A DNA stretch of 64,000 nucleotides from Mobilicoccus massiliensis. Lineage in GTDB: Bacteria; Actinomycetota; Actinomycetes; Actinomycetales; Dermatophilaceae. Position numbers and translations under genes: made by a program. The notes under the pieces are model-generated. The model made no database searches, was not told where the DNA came from, and saw nothing but the letters and a program-made list of their open reading frames with translations. Positions 46,118 to 56,876 of the stretch are shown in pieces. The number at the start of each line of letters is the position of its first letter. Position 1 is the first letter of the stretch. Location: the NCBI RefSeq assembly GCF_000826525.2, contig NZ_LN651331.1, positions 218,323 to 282,322 on the forward strand. The letters are read 5' to 3'.

Positions 46118-46864
46118 ATGACGACTCCCGACACGCCCACCACCGGCCCCTCCGAGACCGCGATGAGCAACGCCGCGCGGTTGCGCGCTCTCAACGAGAC
46201 GATCCGGTACGCGATGTGGTCGGTGTTCCGGGTGACGACCCCGCTGCCCGAGCAGGAGTCCGAGCGCGACCGCATCGCGGCCGACCTCGAGGGCTTCCTC
46301 GAGGCCCTCGGTGCCGAGGGAGTCACCCCGCGGGGTCTGTACGACGTCGCCGGGTTCCGTGCCGACGCCGAGGTCATGGTGTGGTGGCACGCCGAGGAGG
46401 TCGAGGCGCTGCAGGCGGCGTACAAGACGTTTCGTCGCACGACCCTCGGCCGCCACCTCTCACCCGTGTGGTCCCAGATCGCGCTGCACCGGCAGGCGGA
46501 GTTCAACAGGGGGCACGTGCCGGCGTTCATGAAAGAGGAGCGCGTGCGCGACTACGTCTGCGTCTACCCCTTCGTGCGCAGCTACGACTGGTACGTCATC
46601 CCCGAGGACGAGCGCCGCGAGATGCTCGCCGAGCACGGCCGCATGGCTCGTCCGTACGCCGAGGTGCGCGCCAACACGATCCCGAGCTTCGCTCTCGGCG
46701 ACTACGAGTGGATCCTCGCCTTCGAGTCCGACGACCTGCCCCAGATGGTCGACATGATGCGTGAGCTGCGCCGATCCCGTGCTCGGCTGCACGTGCGGGA
46801 GGAGACGCCGTTCTACACCGGGCCGCGCGTCGACGCCTCGACCCTGGTGCACGGGCTGCCCTGA
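46118..46864 (+). CDS. hemQ: Coproheme decarboxylase (HemQ/ChdC)
   Basis: Last enzyme of the coproporphyrin-dependent haem route: with peroxide it decarboxylates coprohaem to haem b. 248 residues, chlorite-dismutase fold. Actinobacterial signatures: YAMWSVFRV, the catalytic tyrosine region [13 protein letters not shown] (Tyr150 or Tyr156), proximal His173 in [10 protein letters not shown], and [16 protein letters not shown] at the C-terminus. The start is ATG 46118; an internal ATG (Met16) is possible. It matches the ferrochelatase and HemE elsewhere in the window. Confidence 0.94.
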   Translation: MTTPDTPTTGPSETAMSNAARLRALNETIRYAMWSVFRVTTPLPEQESERDRIAADLEGFLEALGAEGVTPRGLYDVAGFRADAEVMVWWHAEEVEALQAAYKTFRRTTLGRHLSPVWSQIALHRQAEFNRGHVPAFMKEERVRDYVCVYPFVRSYDWYVIPEDERREMLAEHGRMARPYAEVRANTIPSFALGDYEWILAFESDDLPQMVDMMRELRRSRARLHVREETPFYTGPRVDASTLVHGLP

Positions 46865-46928
46865 GCCGGGTCGCGCCCGAGTCCGGGCCGCGCCGGCAAC
46901 CGATGACGCCGAGAGCTCGGTTCGCCGA

Positions 46929-47348
46929 TCAGTCCTCGGTGAGGCGCATGGAGATCGAGTTGATGCAGTAGCGCTGGTCGGTGGGGGTGTCGTAGCCCTC
47001 GCCCTCGAAGACGTGCCCGAGGTGGGAGCCGCAGTTCGCGCACCGCACCTCGACGCGCTTCATGCCGAGGGTGTTGTCCTCGACGTACTCGACGCGGTCC
47101 TCGGCCAGAGGGGCGTAGAAGCTCGGCCACCCGCAGTGGCTGCCGAACTTCGTGTCGCTGCGGAACAGTTCGGCGCCGCACGCGCGGCAGGAGTAGACGC
47201 CCTTCGTGGTGGTGTTCGTGTACTCCCCGATGTGGGGGCGTTCGGTACCGGCCTGACGAAGCACGGCGTACTCGGCCGGGGTGAGCAGTTCACGCCATTC
47301 GGCGTCGGTGCGCTGGACGGGGTAGGACGGGGCGGTGTTCTCGGTCAT
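46929..47348 (-). CDS. msrB: Peptide-methionine (R)-S-oxide reductase
   Basis: Reduces the R form of methionine sulphoxide in proteins. 139 residues. Zinc cysteines Cys54/Cys57 (YSCRAC) and Cys103/Cys106 (VRCANC), GSHCGWPSFY substrate segment and catalytic Cys128 in RYCINSISM are all present. The ATG at 47348 is used; the 20 upstream codons in the same frame lack conservation. It stands alone, divergent from the Prim-PolC gene and convergent with hemQ. Confidence 0.95.
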   Translation of the reverse strand: MTENTAPSYPVQRTDAEWRELLTPAEYAVLRQAGTERPHIGEYTNTTTKGVYSCRACGAELFRSDTKFGSHCGWPSFYAPLAEDRVEYVEDNTLGMKRVEVRCANCGSHLGHVFEGEGYDTPTDQRYCINSISMRLTED

Positions 47349-47425
47349 GCCGGTTTCAACACCGGGCGGGCCCGATCGGTTCCCGCGCGCGCCACGGATC
47401 GGGGTCACTCTCGTAGGCTCGGCCC

Positions 47426-48538
47426 ATGACCGAGGAGATCCTCACCCTGCCCGGCCCGGACGGCCAGGAGCGGCGCGTGCGGTTGAGCAACCCGCGAAAG
47501 CCCGTCTGGCCGGCCGGCGAGGACTCCGGTGAGATCACCAAGCGCGACCTCGCCGACTACGTCGTCGCCGTGGAGGACGGACTCCTCCGTGCCCTCCGCG
47601 ACCGGCCCGTCACGCTGCAGCGCTTTCGCGGGGGAGTGAACGGCGAGGAGTTCTACTCCAAGAACCCGCCCAAGGGCACGCCGGACTGGGTGCGCACGGT
47701 GGAGTGCACGTACCCGAGCCGTCGGCGACACCCCCAGCTCGTCGTCGACGAGATCGCGACCGCCGTGTGGGCCGTGCAGATGAGCACCGTGACGTTCCAC
47801 CCGTGGCCGGTGCGGGCCGACGACACCGACCGCGTCGACGAGTTGCGGATCGACCTCGACCCGCAGCCGGGAACGGGGTTCGCGGAGGCTCGCGAGGCCG
47901 CGTTCGCGCTGCGAGAGCTCATGCTCGAGCTGGGCCTCACACCCTGGGTCAAGACGAGCGGCAACCGTGGTCTGCACGTGTACTCGAGGGTGAGGCGGAC
48001 CCACGAGTTCCTCGACGTGCGGCACGCGGCCATCGGCATCGCGCGTGAGCTCGAGCGCAGACTGCCCGCGCTCGTCACCGCGGCGTGGTGGCGCGAGGAG
48101 CGGGGCGAGCGGATCTTCGTCGACTTCAACCAGATGAACCGTGACCGCACGATCGCCTCGGCCTACAGCCCACGTCCGCTGCCCGGAGCGCCGGTCTCGA
48201 TGCCGGTCTCGTGGGACGAGCTCGCCGACGTCACGCCCGGGGAGTTCACCGTCCGCACGGTGCCCGCGATCGTCGCCGAACGCGGTGACGCGTGGTCGGG
48301 CATCGACGACGAGGTGGGCGACCTCGGCCCTGCCCTCGGGCTGTGGGAGGCCGACGTCGAACGCGGGTTGCCCGAGCTGAACTTCCCGCCGGACTATCCC
48401 AAGATGCCGGGCGAGCCGCCACGGGTGCAGCCGAGCAAGAAGAACGCGGCCAACTGGGCCGACGACGGGGTGACGCCGGCGGAGGCACCGGGCCGCGCGA
48501 AGTCCCGCACTCGAGTTCAGCCTCGCGATCCCGCCTGA
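47426..48538 (+). CDS. LigD-type polymerase-domain protein (Prim-PolC)
   Basis: 370-residue stand-alone archaeo-eukaryotic primase-like polymerase of the LigD-PolDom family. Catalytic features: RIDLDPQPG (two metal Asp residues), TSGNRGLHVY (conserved His) and FVDFNQMNRDRTIASAYSPR (third Asp and basic site). In mycobacteria the homologue next to LigC (Prim-PolC) fills short gaps with ribonucleotides during excision repair. Its 3' end overlaps that of ligC by 22 bp on the opposite strand, the same tail-to-tail pairing. TAGGCT six bases ahead of the ATG and no ribosome site suggest a leaderless mRNA. Confidence 0.9.
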   Translation: MTEEILTLPGPDGQERRVRLSNPRKPVWPAGEDSGEITKRDLADYVVAVEDGLLRALRDRPVTLQRFRGGVNGEEFYSKNPPKGTPDWVRTVECTYPSRRRHPQLVVDEIATAVWAVQMSTVTFHPWPVRADDTDRVDELRIDLDPQPGTGFAEAREAAFALRELMLELGLTPWVKTSGNRGLHVYSRVRRTHEFLDVRHAAIGIARELERRLPALVTAAWWREERGERIFVDFNQMNRDRTIASAYSPRPLPGAPVSMPVSWDELADVTPGEFTVRTVPAIVAERGDAWSGIDDEVGDLGPALGLWEADVERGLPELNFPPDYPKMPGEPPRVQPSKKNAANWADDGVTPAEAPGRAKSRTRVQPRDPA

Positions 48539-49596
48539 TCGTCGAGGACGGCGGCGAGATCGTAGGCGGGCGCGACCTCGATCTGGCTGAGCAGACAGGA
48601 TTCGGGCTCACGGTCGGGTCGCCACCGCAGGAAGGTCACGGTGTGCCGGAACCGGTGGCCCTCGAGCTGGTCGAACGCCACCTCGACGACCTTCTCGGGG
48701 CGCAACGGCACGTAGCTGACGTCCTTGCTGCCGGAGAAGCGGGACCGGTCGGTCTCGGCGTGGGCGATCTGGCCGTCGGCGTCGCGCACGACGCAGGGCT
48801 CGAGCTTGTCGACGAGTTCGAGGCGTCGCTTCGCCGTGAACGCGGCGATTCCGCCGACGTTGAACAGCTGACCGTCGTCCGTGTAGAGCCCCAACAGCAG
48901 CGACCCCACCCCGGAACCCGACTTGTGCACCCGGTAGCCGGTGACGACGGCCTCGGCCGTGCGCTTGTGCTTGACCTTGAGCATCGTGCGCTTGCCGGGG
49001 GTGTAGAGCCCGTCGAGCGGCTTGGCGACGACCCCGTCGAGACCGGCGCCCTCGAAGCGGGTGAACCAGTCGCGCGCCTCGTCGGGATCGCGCGTCGCCC
49101 GCGTGAGGTGCAGCGGGGAATCCGGAGTGCGTCCGGAGAACAGCGCCTCCAACCGGGCGCGACGAGTGGCGAACTCCACGTCGAGCAACGACTCCCGCCC
49201 GACGGCGACGAGATCGAACGCGATGATCTCCGCAGGGGTCTCCGCCGCGAGCCTCGCGATCCGCGACTCGGCAGGGTGGATGCGCTGCGACAACGCGTCC
49301 CAGTCGAGCCGCTCGGCGCCGGGCCGTCCTGCACGCACGACGATCTCGGCGTCGACGACGGCCTTGTCGGGCAGGAGGTCGAGCAGCGGATCCCGCAGCT
49401 CCGGAAAGTACCGCGTGAGCGGCTTCGAGCCCCGACTCGCCAGCTCGAGCTCGTCGCCGTCGCGGAGCACGAGGCACCGGAACCCGTCCCACTTCGGCTC
49501 GTACGCCAGACCCCCCGCCACGGAGTCGGGGTCGGGCACGGCACCGACCGACTTGGCGAGCATCGGCGACAGCGGAAGGGGCACGGGCAGATCCAT
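48517..49596 (-). CDS. ligC: ATP-dependent DNA ligase (LigC type)
   Basis: 359-residue ligase, the length of mycobacterial LigC. The nucleotidyl-transfer lysine is Lys35 in EPKWDGFR (33-40). Further motifs are VVDAEIVV, IIAFDLVAV, DGVVAKPLDGLY and TMLKVKHKR (motif V), then an OB-fold (GLYTDDGQLFNVGGIAAF). It seals nicks with ATP and is expected to work with the convergent Prim-PolC. The ATG at 49596 has CAGAAT six bases upstream and no ribosome site. The window shows no Ku gene, so classical end joining cannot be claimed. Confidence 0.93.
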   Translation of the reverse strand: MDLPVPLPLSPMLAKSVGAVPDPDSVAGGLAYEPKWDGFRCLVLRDGDELELASRGSKPLTRYFPELRDPLLDLLPDKAVVDAEIVVRAGRPGAERLDWDALSQRIHPAESRIARLAAETPAEIIAFDLVAVGRESLLDVEFATRRARLEALFSGRTPDSPLHLTRATRDPDEARDWFTRFEGAGLDGVVAKPLDGLYTPGKRTMLKVKHKRTAEAVVTGYRVHKSGSGVGSLLLGLYTDDGQLFNVGGIAAFTAKRRLELVDKLEPCVVRDADGQIAHAETDRSRFSGSKDVSYVPLRPEKVVEVAFDQLEGHRFRHTVTFLRWRPDREPESCLLSQIEVAPAYDLAAVLDDQAGSRG

Positions 49597-49735
49597 GCCG
49601 ACATTCTGGGGTCGACCGCTCGCCTGCCGCACCCGCCGCGCCGCACCGGCCCAGGGCCGAGCCTCCGCCCGAACGCACCGGCCCCGGACATGCGCCTACA
49701 CCTCTCGCACAGGCCCCTCGCGCTCGAACAGGCGT

Positions 49736-50185
49736 CCACACCCCTGGCGCGAGCCCCTTGCGCTCGAACAGGCGGTTTGGTCGGGTGATACCGCCTGTCT
49801 GGGTGGGATCGGCGCTCGGACAGGCGTTTCCGTCGGACGCCCCCGCCCGCTCGAGCCGGGGAAGAGCGCTCGGACAGGCGTTTCCGTCGGACGCCCCCGC
49901 CCGCTCGAGCGGGGGAAGAGCGCTCGGACAGGCGTTTTCGTCGGGTGAAACCGCCTGTTTGAGCGGGGGTGGAGCTCGGACGGGCGGTTCGGGTTCGTGA
50001 CGCCCGGTGGAACCGCCTGTTTGAACGGGGGTGGGGCTCGGACGGGCGCCCACACCCCTGGCGCGAGCCCCTTGCGCTCGAACAGGCGGTTTGGTCGGGT
50101 GAATCCGCCTGTCTGGGTGGGATCGGCGCTCGGACAGGCGTTTCCGTCGGACGCCCCCGCCCGCTCGAGCGGGGGAAGAGCGCTC
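49736..50185. repeat. Palindromic repeat array, left part
   Basis: Mosaic of related units. Complete hairpins with ACAGGCG/CGCCTGT-type arms lie at 49768-49798, 49928-49958, 49980-50020 (longer spacer) and 50082-50112. Three 54-bp units starting ACAGGCGTTTCCGTCGGACG begin at 49820, 49874 and 50134; the third is cut by the insertion sequence. A 136-bp segment (49736-49871) is duplicated almost exactly at 50050-50185. Reading frames cross it in all phases without a conserved protein, so I treat it as non-coding. I do not recognise the repeat family. Confidence 0.85.
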
Positions 50186-50390
50186 CCAGTGGAAGGCTTG
50201 GGGGTGTTCCGGTGGGTTCGCTCCTGTTGCGCTCTGCCCTCGTGGCTAATGTCCGTAGTGCGGCTCGCCGGGACACCACGGCCCGACCGGCGTGGCTTGA
50301 GAGGAGCGTGATCGGCGCATCCTGACTGGGATATGCCCACCGGCCGGACCGTGAACCCCACCCGATTCACGGCCAGGAAGGGCACTTCCC
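50186..50390 (+). ncRNA. Candidate bridge RNA region of the IS110 element
   Basis: 205-bp non-coding left end. Recently characterised IS110 elements express a structured bridge (seek) RNA from this position whose loops base-pair with target and donor DNA. Seen here: short stems including CCGTGAA/TTCACGG, and CCTGT (50223-50227) next to GCGCTC (50229-50234), which match parts of the insertion site (ACAGG complement and GCGCTC). The matches are short, and the order of the two guides does not clearly fit the known layout, so this is tentative. Confidence 0.4.
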
Positions 50391-51434
50391 ATGATCACGT
50401 TCGGTGTCGATGCACACAAGCGCTCTCACACGATCGTTGCCGTCGATGAGCTGGGCCGCAAGATCGCGACCCGCACCATCGGGACCACCACCAGCGAGCA
50501 TCTGCAGGCCCTCGCTTGGGCCGTGCAGGTCACCCCGGCCGGGCACGATCGCCGTTGGGCCATCGAGGACTGCCGGCACATGACCCGGCGACTGGAAGCA
50601 GACCTGCTCGCCGCCGGGGAGGACCTGGTGCGTGTCCCACCCAAGCTCATGGCCCACGTGCGCGACAGCGCCCGCAGCTACGGCAAGTCCGACCCCATTG
50701 ATGCCTTGGCCGTGGCCCGCGCGGCACTACGCGAACCTGACCTGCCGGTGGCCCGCCTGGACGGCGCAGAGCGTGATATCCGCCTGCTGGTGGACCACCG
50801 CGAAGCCCTCATCCGCGAACGAACCGCCCTTGTCAACAGGCTGCGCTGGCACCTGCACGAGCTCGACCCCGGCACCGAGATCACCGCCCGCGGGTTCCGC
50901 CAACTCAAGGCCTACACCCTGGTCGAGCGCCAGCTCGCCGACAAAACCGGAATCGTCGCCCGCCTGGCCCGCGACCTCAACGCCCGAGCCCGCGACCTCA
51001 CCCACACGATCAGGGAGTTGGAGAAAGAACTCCAGCAACTCACCCTCGAGCACGCACCCGCCCTGCTGGCCATCCCCGGCTGCGCCGCGTTGACCGCGGC
51101 CAAGATCGTCGGTGAAACCGCAGGCATCGACCGCTTCACCACCAGCGACGCCTTCGCCAGCTACAACGGCACCGCCCCACTGCCCGTCTGGTCCTCCAAC
51201 ACCCCACGTCACCGACTCTCACGAACGGGCAACCGACAACTCAACGCCGCGATCCACCGAATCGCCCTCACCCAAGCCCGCCACCACCAACCCGCCAAAG
51301 ACCTCATCAAACGCCGCGTCGAAAGCGGCAAATCCGGCCGAGAAGCCCTCCGCGTCCTCAAACGCCACATCTCCCGCACCGTCTACCAAGCCCTGCGCAC
51401 CGACCAACAAACCCAGCTCACCCTCGCCGCTTGA
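50391..51434 (+). CDS. IS110-family transposase (DEDD, intact)
   Basis: 347-residue recombinase. The N-terminal RuvC-like DEDD domain carries Asp7 (FGVDAHK), Glu59/Asp60 (AIEDC), Asp101 and Asp104 (KSDPIDA). A central coiled region (about 190-222) leads to the C-terminal Tnp domain with PGCAALTAAKIVGE and SYNGTAPLPVWSSNTPR, where Ser268 or Ser269 is the likely catalytic serine, then the NRQLNAAIHRIAL segment. The frame is complete. The 3' third uses many A-ending codons (AAA, CAA, CCA) unlike neighbouring genes, a sign of foreign origin. It lacks a strong ribosome site beyond GGAAGGGC. Confidence 0.95.
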   Translation: MITFGVDAHKRSHTIVAVDELGRKIATRTIGTTTSEHLQALAWAVQVTPAGHDRRWAIEDCRHMTRRLEADLLAAGEDLVRVPPKLMAHVRDSARSYGKSDPIDALAVARAALREPDLPVARLDGAERDIRLLVDHREALIRERTALVNRLRWHLHELDPGTEITARGFRQLKAYTLVERQLADKTGIVARLARDLNARARDLTHTIRELEKELQQLTLEHAPALLAIPGCAALTAAKIVGETAGIDRFTTSDAFASYNGTAPLPVWSSNTPRHRLSRTGNRQLNAAIHRIALTQARHHQPAKDLIKRRVESGKSGREALRVLKRHISRTVYQALRTDQQTQLTLAA

Positions 51435-51446
51435 CAGAGGAGCTAG

Positions 51447-51948
51447 GGACAGGCGTTTTCGTCGGGTGAAACCGCCTGTTTGAGCGAGGGTGGGGCACGG
51501 GTCGGGTGGAGGCGCGGGGCCGGGGCGTGGGGCTCCGGTCGGGCACACGGCTCACGCGGTGTTCGATACCCGAGCGCCTGTCCGAGCCGGGGGAGAGCGC
51601 TGAGACAGGCGTTTTCGTCGGATGGAACCGCCTGTTTGGGCGGGGTCGAGGCTCGGACAGGCGGTTCGGGTTCGGGACGCCCGGTGGAACCGCCTGTTTG
51701 AGCGGGGGTGGGGCACGGGTCGGGTGGAGGCGCGGGGCCGGGGCGTGGGGTCTCCGGTCGGACACACGGCTCCCGCGGTGTCCGACACCCGAGCGCCTGA
51801 CCGAGCCGGGGGAGAGCGCTGAGACAGGCGTTTTCGTCGGGTGGAACCGCCTGTTTGGGCGCGGGTGGAGCTCGGACAGGCGGTTCGGGTCCGGGGATGC
51901 CCGGTGGAACCGCCTGTTTGAGCGGGGATGCCCGGTGGAACCGCCTGT
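51447..51948. repeat. Palindromic repeat array, right part
   Basis: Continuation of the same array beyond the insertion sequence. Hairpins: 51449-51479, 51605-51635, 51657-51697, 51824-51854 and 51876-51917, plus a lone right half ending at 51948. A segment of about 173 bp (51470-51642) is duplicated at 51688-51861 with a handful of differences and one 1-bp insertion. The connecting sequence between hairpins is different from that of the left part. After 51948 only the short upstream region of the next gene remains. Confidence 0.85.
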
Positions 51949-52043
51949 TCGAGCGGGGGTGGAGTACGGATCGGGTGGCGGTGGGCCGCGCCGGGAGAAC
52001 CGGACACCCCGGCGTTCGCGGACGCGGATGTCACCATGGGGAG

Positions 52044-53240
52044 ATGAAGTCGGACAGGATCCCCTGGCGCACGGTGGCGAAGGTGGCGGGGGTGACGTCG
52101 GGGGCTCTTCTCGCGACGTCGGTGATCGCCTCGTTCGGCGTCGCGTGGTACTTCGCCCGCGTCCTGCTCACGCCGGAGCGTGAGAAGCCCGACAACACCA
52201 CGCTGCTCGAGGTGGACGACGACACCGTCACGCTGCGACTCGACGCCGAGACCGCCGTGCGCGGGCAGTACGGCATGTGGCTCGACGGCGGCCGCACCCA
52301 CGTGCGCATCGGCGACATCGTCGAGATCGACCACACGCGGCGCACGGTCGTCCGCGAGCTCGTCGCCGTCGACATCGGGACCCCGGCTCCCGGCCCGGGA
52401 CGTTGGACGAGCCACATCTACGTCGGCAGCCCGGCGAAGTCACTCGGCATCTCCTCCCGGGACGTCGTCATCGACGGCGAACTCGGCCCCCTGCCGGCCT
52501 GGGTCGTCGACGCGGACGACGACGGCCCGGGGAGGCGCTGGGCGGTGCTCGTCCACGGTCGCGGGGCCATGCGCGAGGAGTGTCTACGGGCCGTGCCGGT
52601 GCTGCACGAGCTCGGCCTCACCTGTCTCGTCCCGTCGTATCGCAACGACTCCCTCGCCCCGGACAGCCCCGACGGGCTCATCGCGCTCGGACTCACCGAG
52701 TGGCGTGACGTCGAGGCGAGCATCCGCTACTGCATCGAGGAGGGCGCCTCGGAGGTGCTGCTCGTCGGCTGGTCGATGGGCGGCGCGATCGTGTTGCAGA
52801 CCCTCGCCCACTCCGAGTTCGCCGACCGCATCCCGGGGCTCGTCCTCGACGGGCCGGTCATCGACTGGGTGGAGGTCATCGAGCACCAGGCACGGCTGCG
52901 GCGTCTGCCGCGGCTGCTCGGAGATCTCGTGCGTGCCCTGCTCGGCGACCGGTGGGCCTCCCGGTTGCTCGTGGGCGCCGAGCAGCCGCTCGACCTCGCG
53001 ACGACCCGCTGGCAGGTGCGCGCCGACGAGCTCGACCGCCCGATCCTGCTCATCCATTCCCGCGACGACGACGTCGTTCCCGTCGGAGCCTCGGTCGCAC
53101 TCGCCGAGTTGCGTCCCGACGTCGTCACCTTCGAGGCGTGGGACGATGCCCGGCATGTCAAGGAGTGGAACGTCGACCCGGACCGGTGGAACCGCGTGGT
53201 CACCGAGTTCGTCTCGGGCCTGCCGCGCCGGCCGGTCTGA
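52044..53240 (+). CDS. Membrane-anchored alpha/beta hydrolase
   Basis: 398 residues. One N-terminal membrane helix (about 12-42, GVTSGALLATSVIASFGVAWYF) leads to a beta-rich linker and then an alpha/beta hydrolase domain from about residue 165. Nucleophile Ser244 is in VGWSMGGA; the acid is in HSRDDDVVP and the His in ARHVKEWN. WAVLVHGRGAMREE supplies the oxyanion region. Likely an envelope-facing or inner-leaflet esterase or acyltransferase; the substrate is unknown. The ATG at 52044 is preceded by GGGGAG very close by. It is followed 38 bases later by the PPK2 gene. Confidence 0.85.
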   Translation: MKSDRIPWRTVAKVAGVTSGALLATSVIASFGVAWYFARVLLTPEREKPDNTTLLEVDDDTVTLRLDAETAVRGQYGMWLDGGRTHVRIGDIVEIDHTRRTVVRELVAVDIGTPAPGPGRWTSHIYVGSPAKSLGISSRDVVIDGELGPLPAWVVDADDDGPGRRWAVLVHGRGAMREECLRAVPVLHELGLTCLVPSYRNDSLAPDSPDGLIALGLTEWRDVEASIRYCIEEGASEVLLVGWSMGGAIVLQTLAHSEFADRIPGLVLDGPVIDWVEVIEHQARLRRLPRLLGDLVRALLGDRWASRLLVGAEQPLDLATTRWQVRADELDRPILLIHSRDDDVVPVGASVALAELRPDVVTFEAWDDARHVKEWNVDPDRWNRVVTEFVSGLPRRPV

Positions 53241-53278
53241 GTCGGCGCCCGTTCCGCCGTCTCACCCGAAGGAGAAGC

Positions 53279-54403
53279 ATGGCCGAGAAGACCGGCAGGA
53301 AGAGTGCGCAGTCCGCATCGAAGACCGGTGACGGACCGGTCGGGACGGGCACTGAGCCTCTCGACGAGAAGGATCGGAAGAAGGCGCGCAAGAAGGCTGA
53401 GAAGGCCCAACGCAAGGCGGCCGAGGCAGCAGAAGCGGCCGTCCGAGCGAACCTCGAGGCCGAGGCGGCTGTCGAGACGGCGGCAGCGAAGGCGAGCAAG
53501 GCCGCCCGGGCGGCGGCCGCGGCACCTGGCGTGGCGATCGACCCCGAGCTCGTGCCCACCGTCGTCTCGCCCGGCGAGTTCGCGACGGCACTGCGTGTGG
53601 GGCCGGGCTTCCGGCTCGCCGACGTCGACACCTCCTCGACCCCCGCGTTCACCGGCGACAAGGCCCAGGCCGAGCTCGTCATGCGCGCGTACGAGCCCGA
53701 GATCGCCGACCTGCAGGAGCGCCTCTACGCCGCCTCCCGAGACGGCGACGGCGCCTCGGTGCTGCTCGTCGTGCAGGGCATGGACACCTCCGGCAAGGGC
53801 GGCATCATGCGACACGTCGTCGGCCTGCTCGACCCGCAGGGCACGTCGATCCACGCCTTCAAGAAGCCGACGGCCGAGGAGCGGCGCCACCCGTTCCTCT
53901 GGCGCATCCGCAAGGCCCTGCCCGAACCCGGCATCATCGGCGTCTTCGACCGCTCGCACTACGAGGACGTGCTCGTCGCCCGCGTCGACGACCTCGTCCC
54001 CGCCTCCACCTGGCGACGCCGCTACGGCCAGATCCGCACGTTCGAGGAGTCGCTCGTCGACTCCGGCACGACCCTCGTCAAGGTCATGCTCGACATCGGC
54101 CACGCCGAGCAGAAGGCACGCCTGGCCGCACGTCTCGAACGCCCCGACAAGTACTGGAAGTTCAACCCGGGGGACATCGACGTGCGCCACAAGTGGGACG
54201 CCTACGCCGAGGCCTACGAGGAGGCCCTGGTCAAGACCTCCACCGACGAGGCCCCGTGGTACGTCGTCCCCGCCGACCACAAGTGGTACGCCCGCCTGGC
54301 CGTGCAGCAGCTGCTGCTCGGAGCGCTGCGGCGCATCGACCCCCAGTGGCCGCCGGCCGACTTCGACGTCGAGGAGCAGAAGGCCCGGCTGGCCGACAGC
54401 TGA
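53279..54403 (+). CDS. ppk2: Polyphosphate kinase 2 family protein
   Basis: 374 residues. The catalytic P-loop kinase part (about 130-370) has Walker A GMDTSGKGG (167-175), the lid-proximal FDRSHYED (222-229) and RRRYGQIRTFEESL, all typical of PPK2 enzymes that phosphorylate nucleotides with polyphosphate. The sequence resembles the class that phosphorylates AMP or ADP; the exact class is uncertain. The first 85 or so residues are an Ala/Lys/Glu-rich, coiled-coil-like extension (EKAQRKAAEAAEAAVRANL) not needed for catalysis. GAAGGAG lies ahead of the ATG. A strong hairpin follows the gene. Confidence 0.92.
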   Translation: MAEKTGRKSAQSASKTGDGPVGTGTEPLDEKDRKKARKKAEKAQRKAAEAAEAAVRANLEAEAAVETAAAKASKAARAAAAAPGVAIDPELVPTVVSPGEFATALRVGPGFRLADVDTSSTPAFTGDKAQAELVMRAYEPEIADLQERLYAASRDGDGASVLLVVQGMDTSGKGGIMRHVVGLLDPQGTSIHAFKKPTAEERRHPFLWRIRKALPEPGIIGVFDRSHYEDVLVARVDDLVPASTWRRRYGQIRTFEESLVDSGTTLVKVMLDIGHAEQKARLAARLERPDKYWKFNPGDIDVRHKWDAYAEAYEEALVKTSTDEAPWYVVPADHKWYARLAVQQLLLGALRRIDPQWPPADFDVEEQKARLADS

Positions 54404-54433
54404 GTGCCTCCGGTCGAGGGCCGGCGACGGACG

Positions 54434-54464
54434 AAGGGCGCCCCGCACGTTGCGGGGCGCCCTT
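54434..54464. terminator. 14-bp perfect hairpin terminator
   Basis: 54434-54447 pairs exactly with 54451-54464 around the loop CGT, between the convergent ppk2 and glgX genes. A T-poor, GC-rich bidirectional terminator. Confidence 0.85.
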
Positions 54465-54491
54465 CGCGATTCGCGTGAGTGTGACGGCGGC

Positions 54492-56876
<2,385 letters not shown>

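Larger units (their letters stand above)
50186..51446 (+). mobile_element. IS110-family insertion sequence (1261 bp)
   Basis: Boundaries come from the repeat array. Removing 50186-51446 joins GAAGAGCGCTC to GGACAGGCGTTTTCG, which reproduces exactly the intact unit junction at about 49916-49940. There is no target duplication and no terminal inverted repeat, as usual for IS110 elements. About 205 bp of non-coding left end precede a complete transposase; only 12 bp follow it. The left end contains hairpins (CCACG/CGTGG; CCGTGAA/TTCACGG just before the ATG) and is the expected place for a bridge RNA. Confidence 0.88.

Noticed and set aside
47426-49596. A bacterial Ku-LigD end-joining system
   Set aside because: Polymerase and ligase are separate LigC-type partners and no Ku gene is visible; excision repair is the better reading.
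49597-50385. Arg/Ser/Pro-rich reading frames running through the repeat array
   Set aside because: They arise in several phases from the same repeats, lack ribosome sites and encode only low-complexity repeats.
49736-51948. CRISPR array
   Set aside because: Units are unequal, directly abutting or separated by repeated sequence rather than unique spacers, and no cas genes are present.
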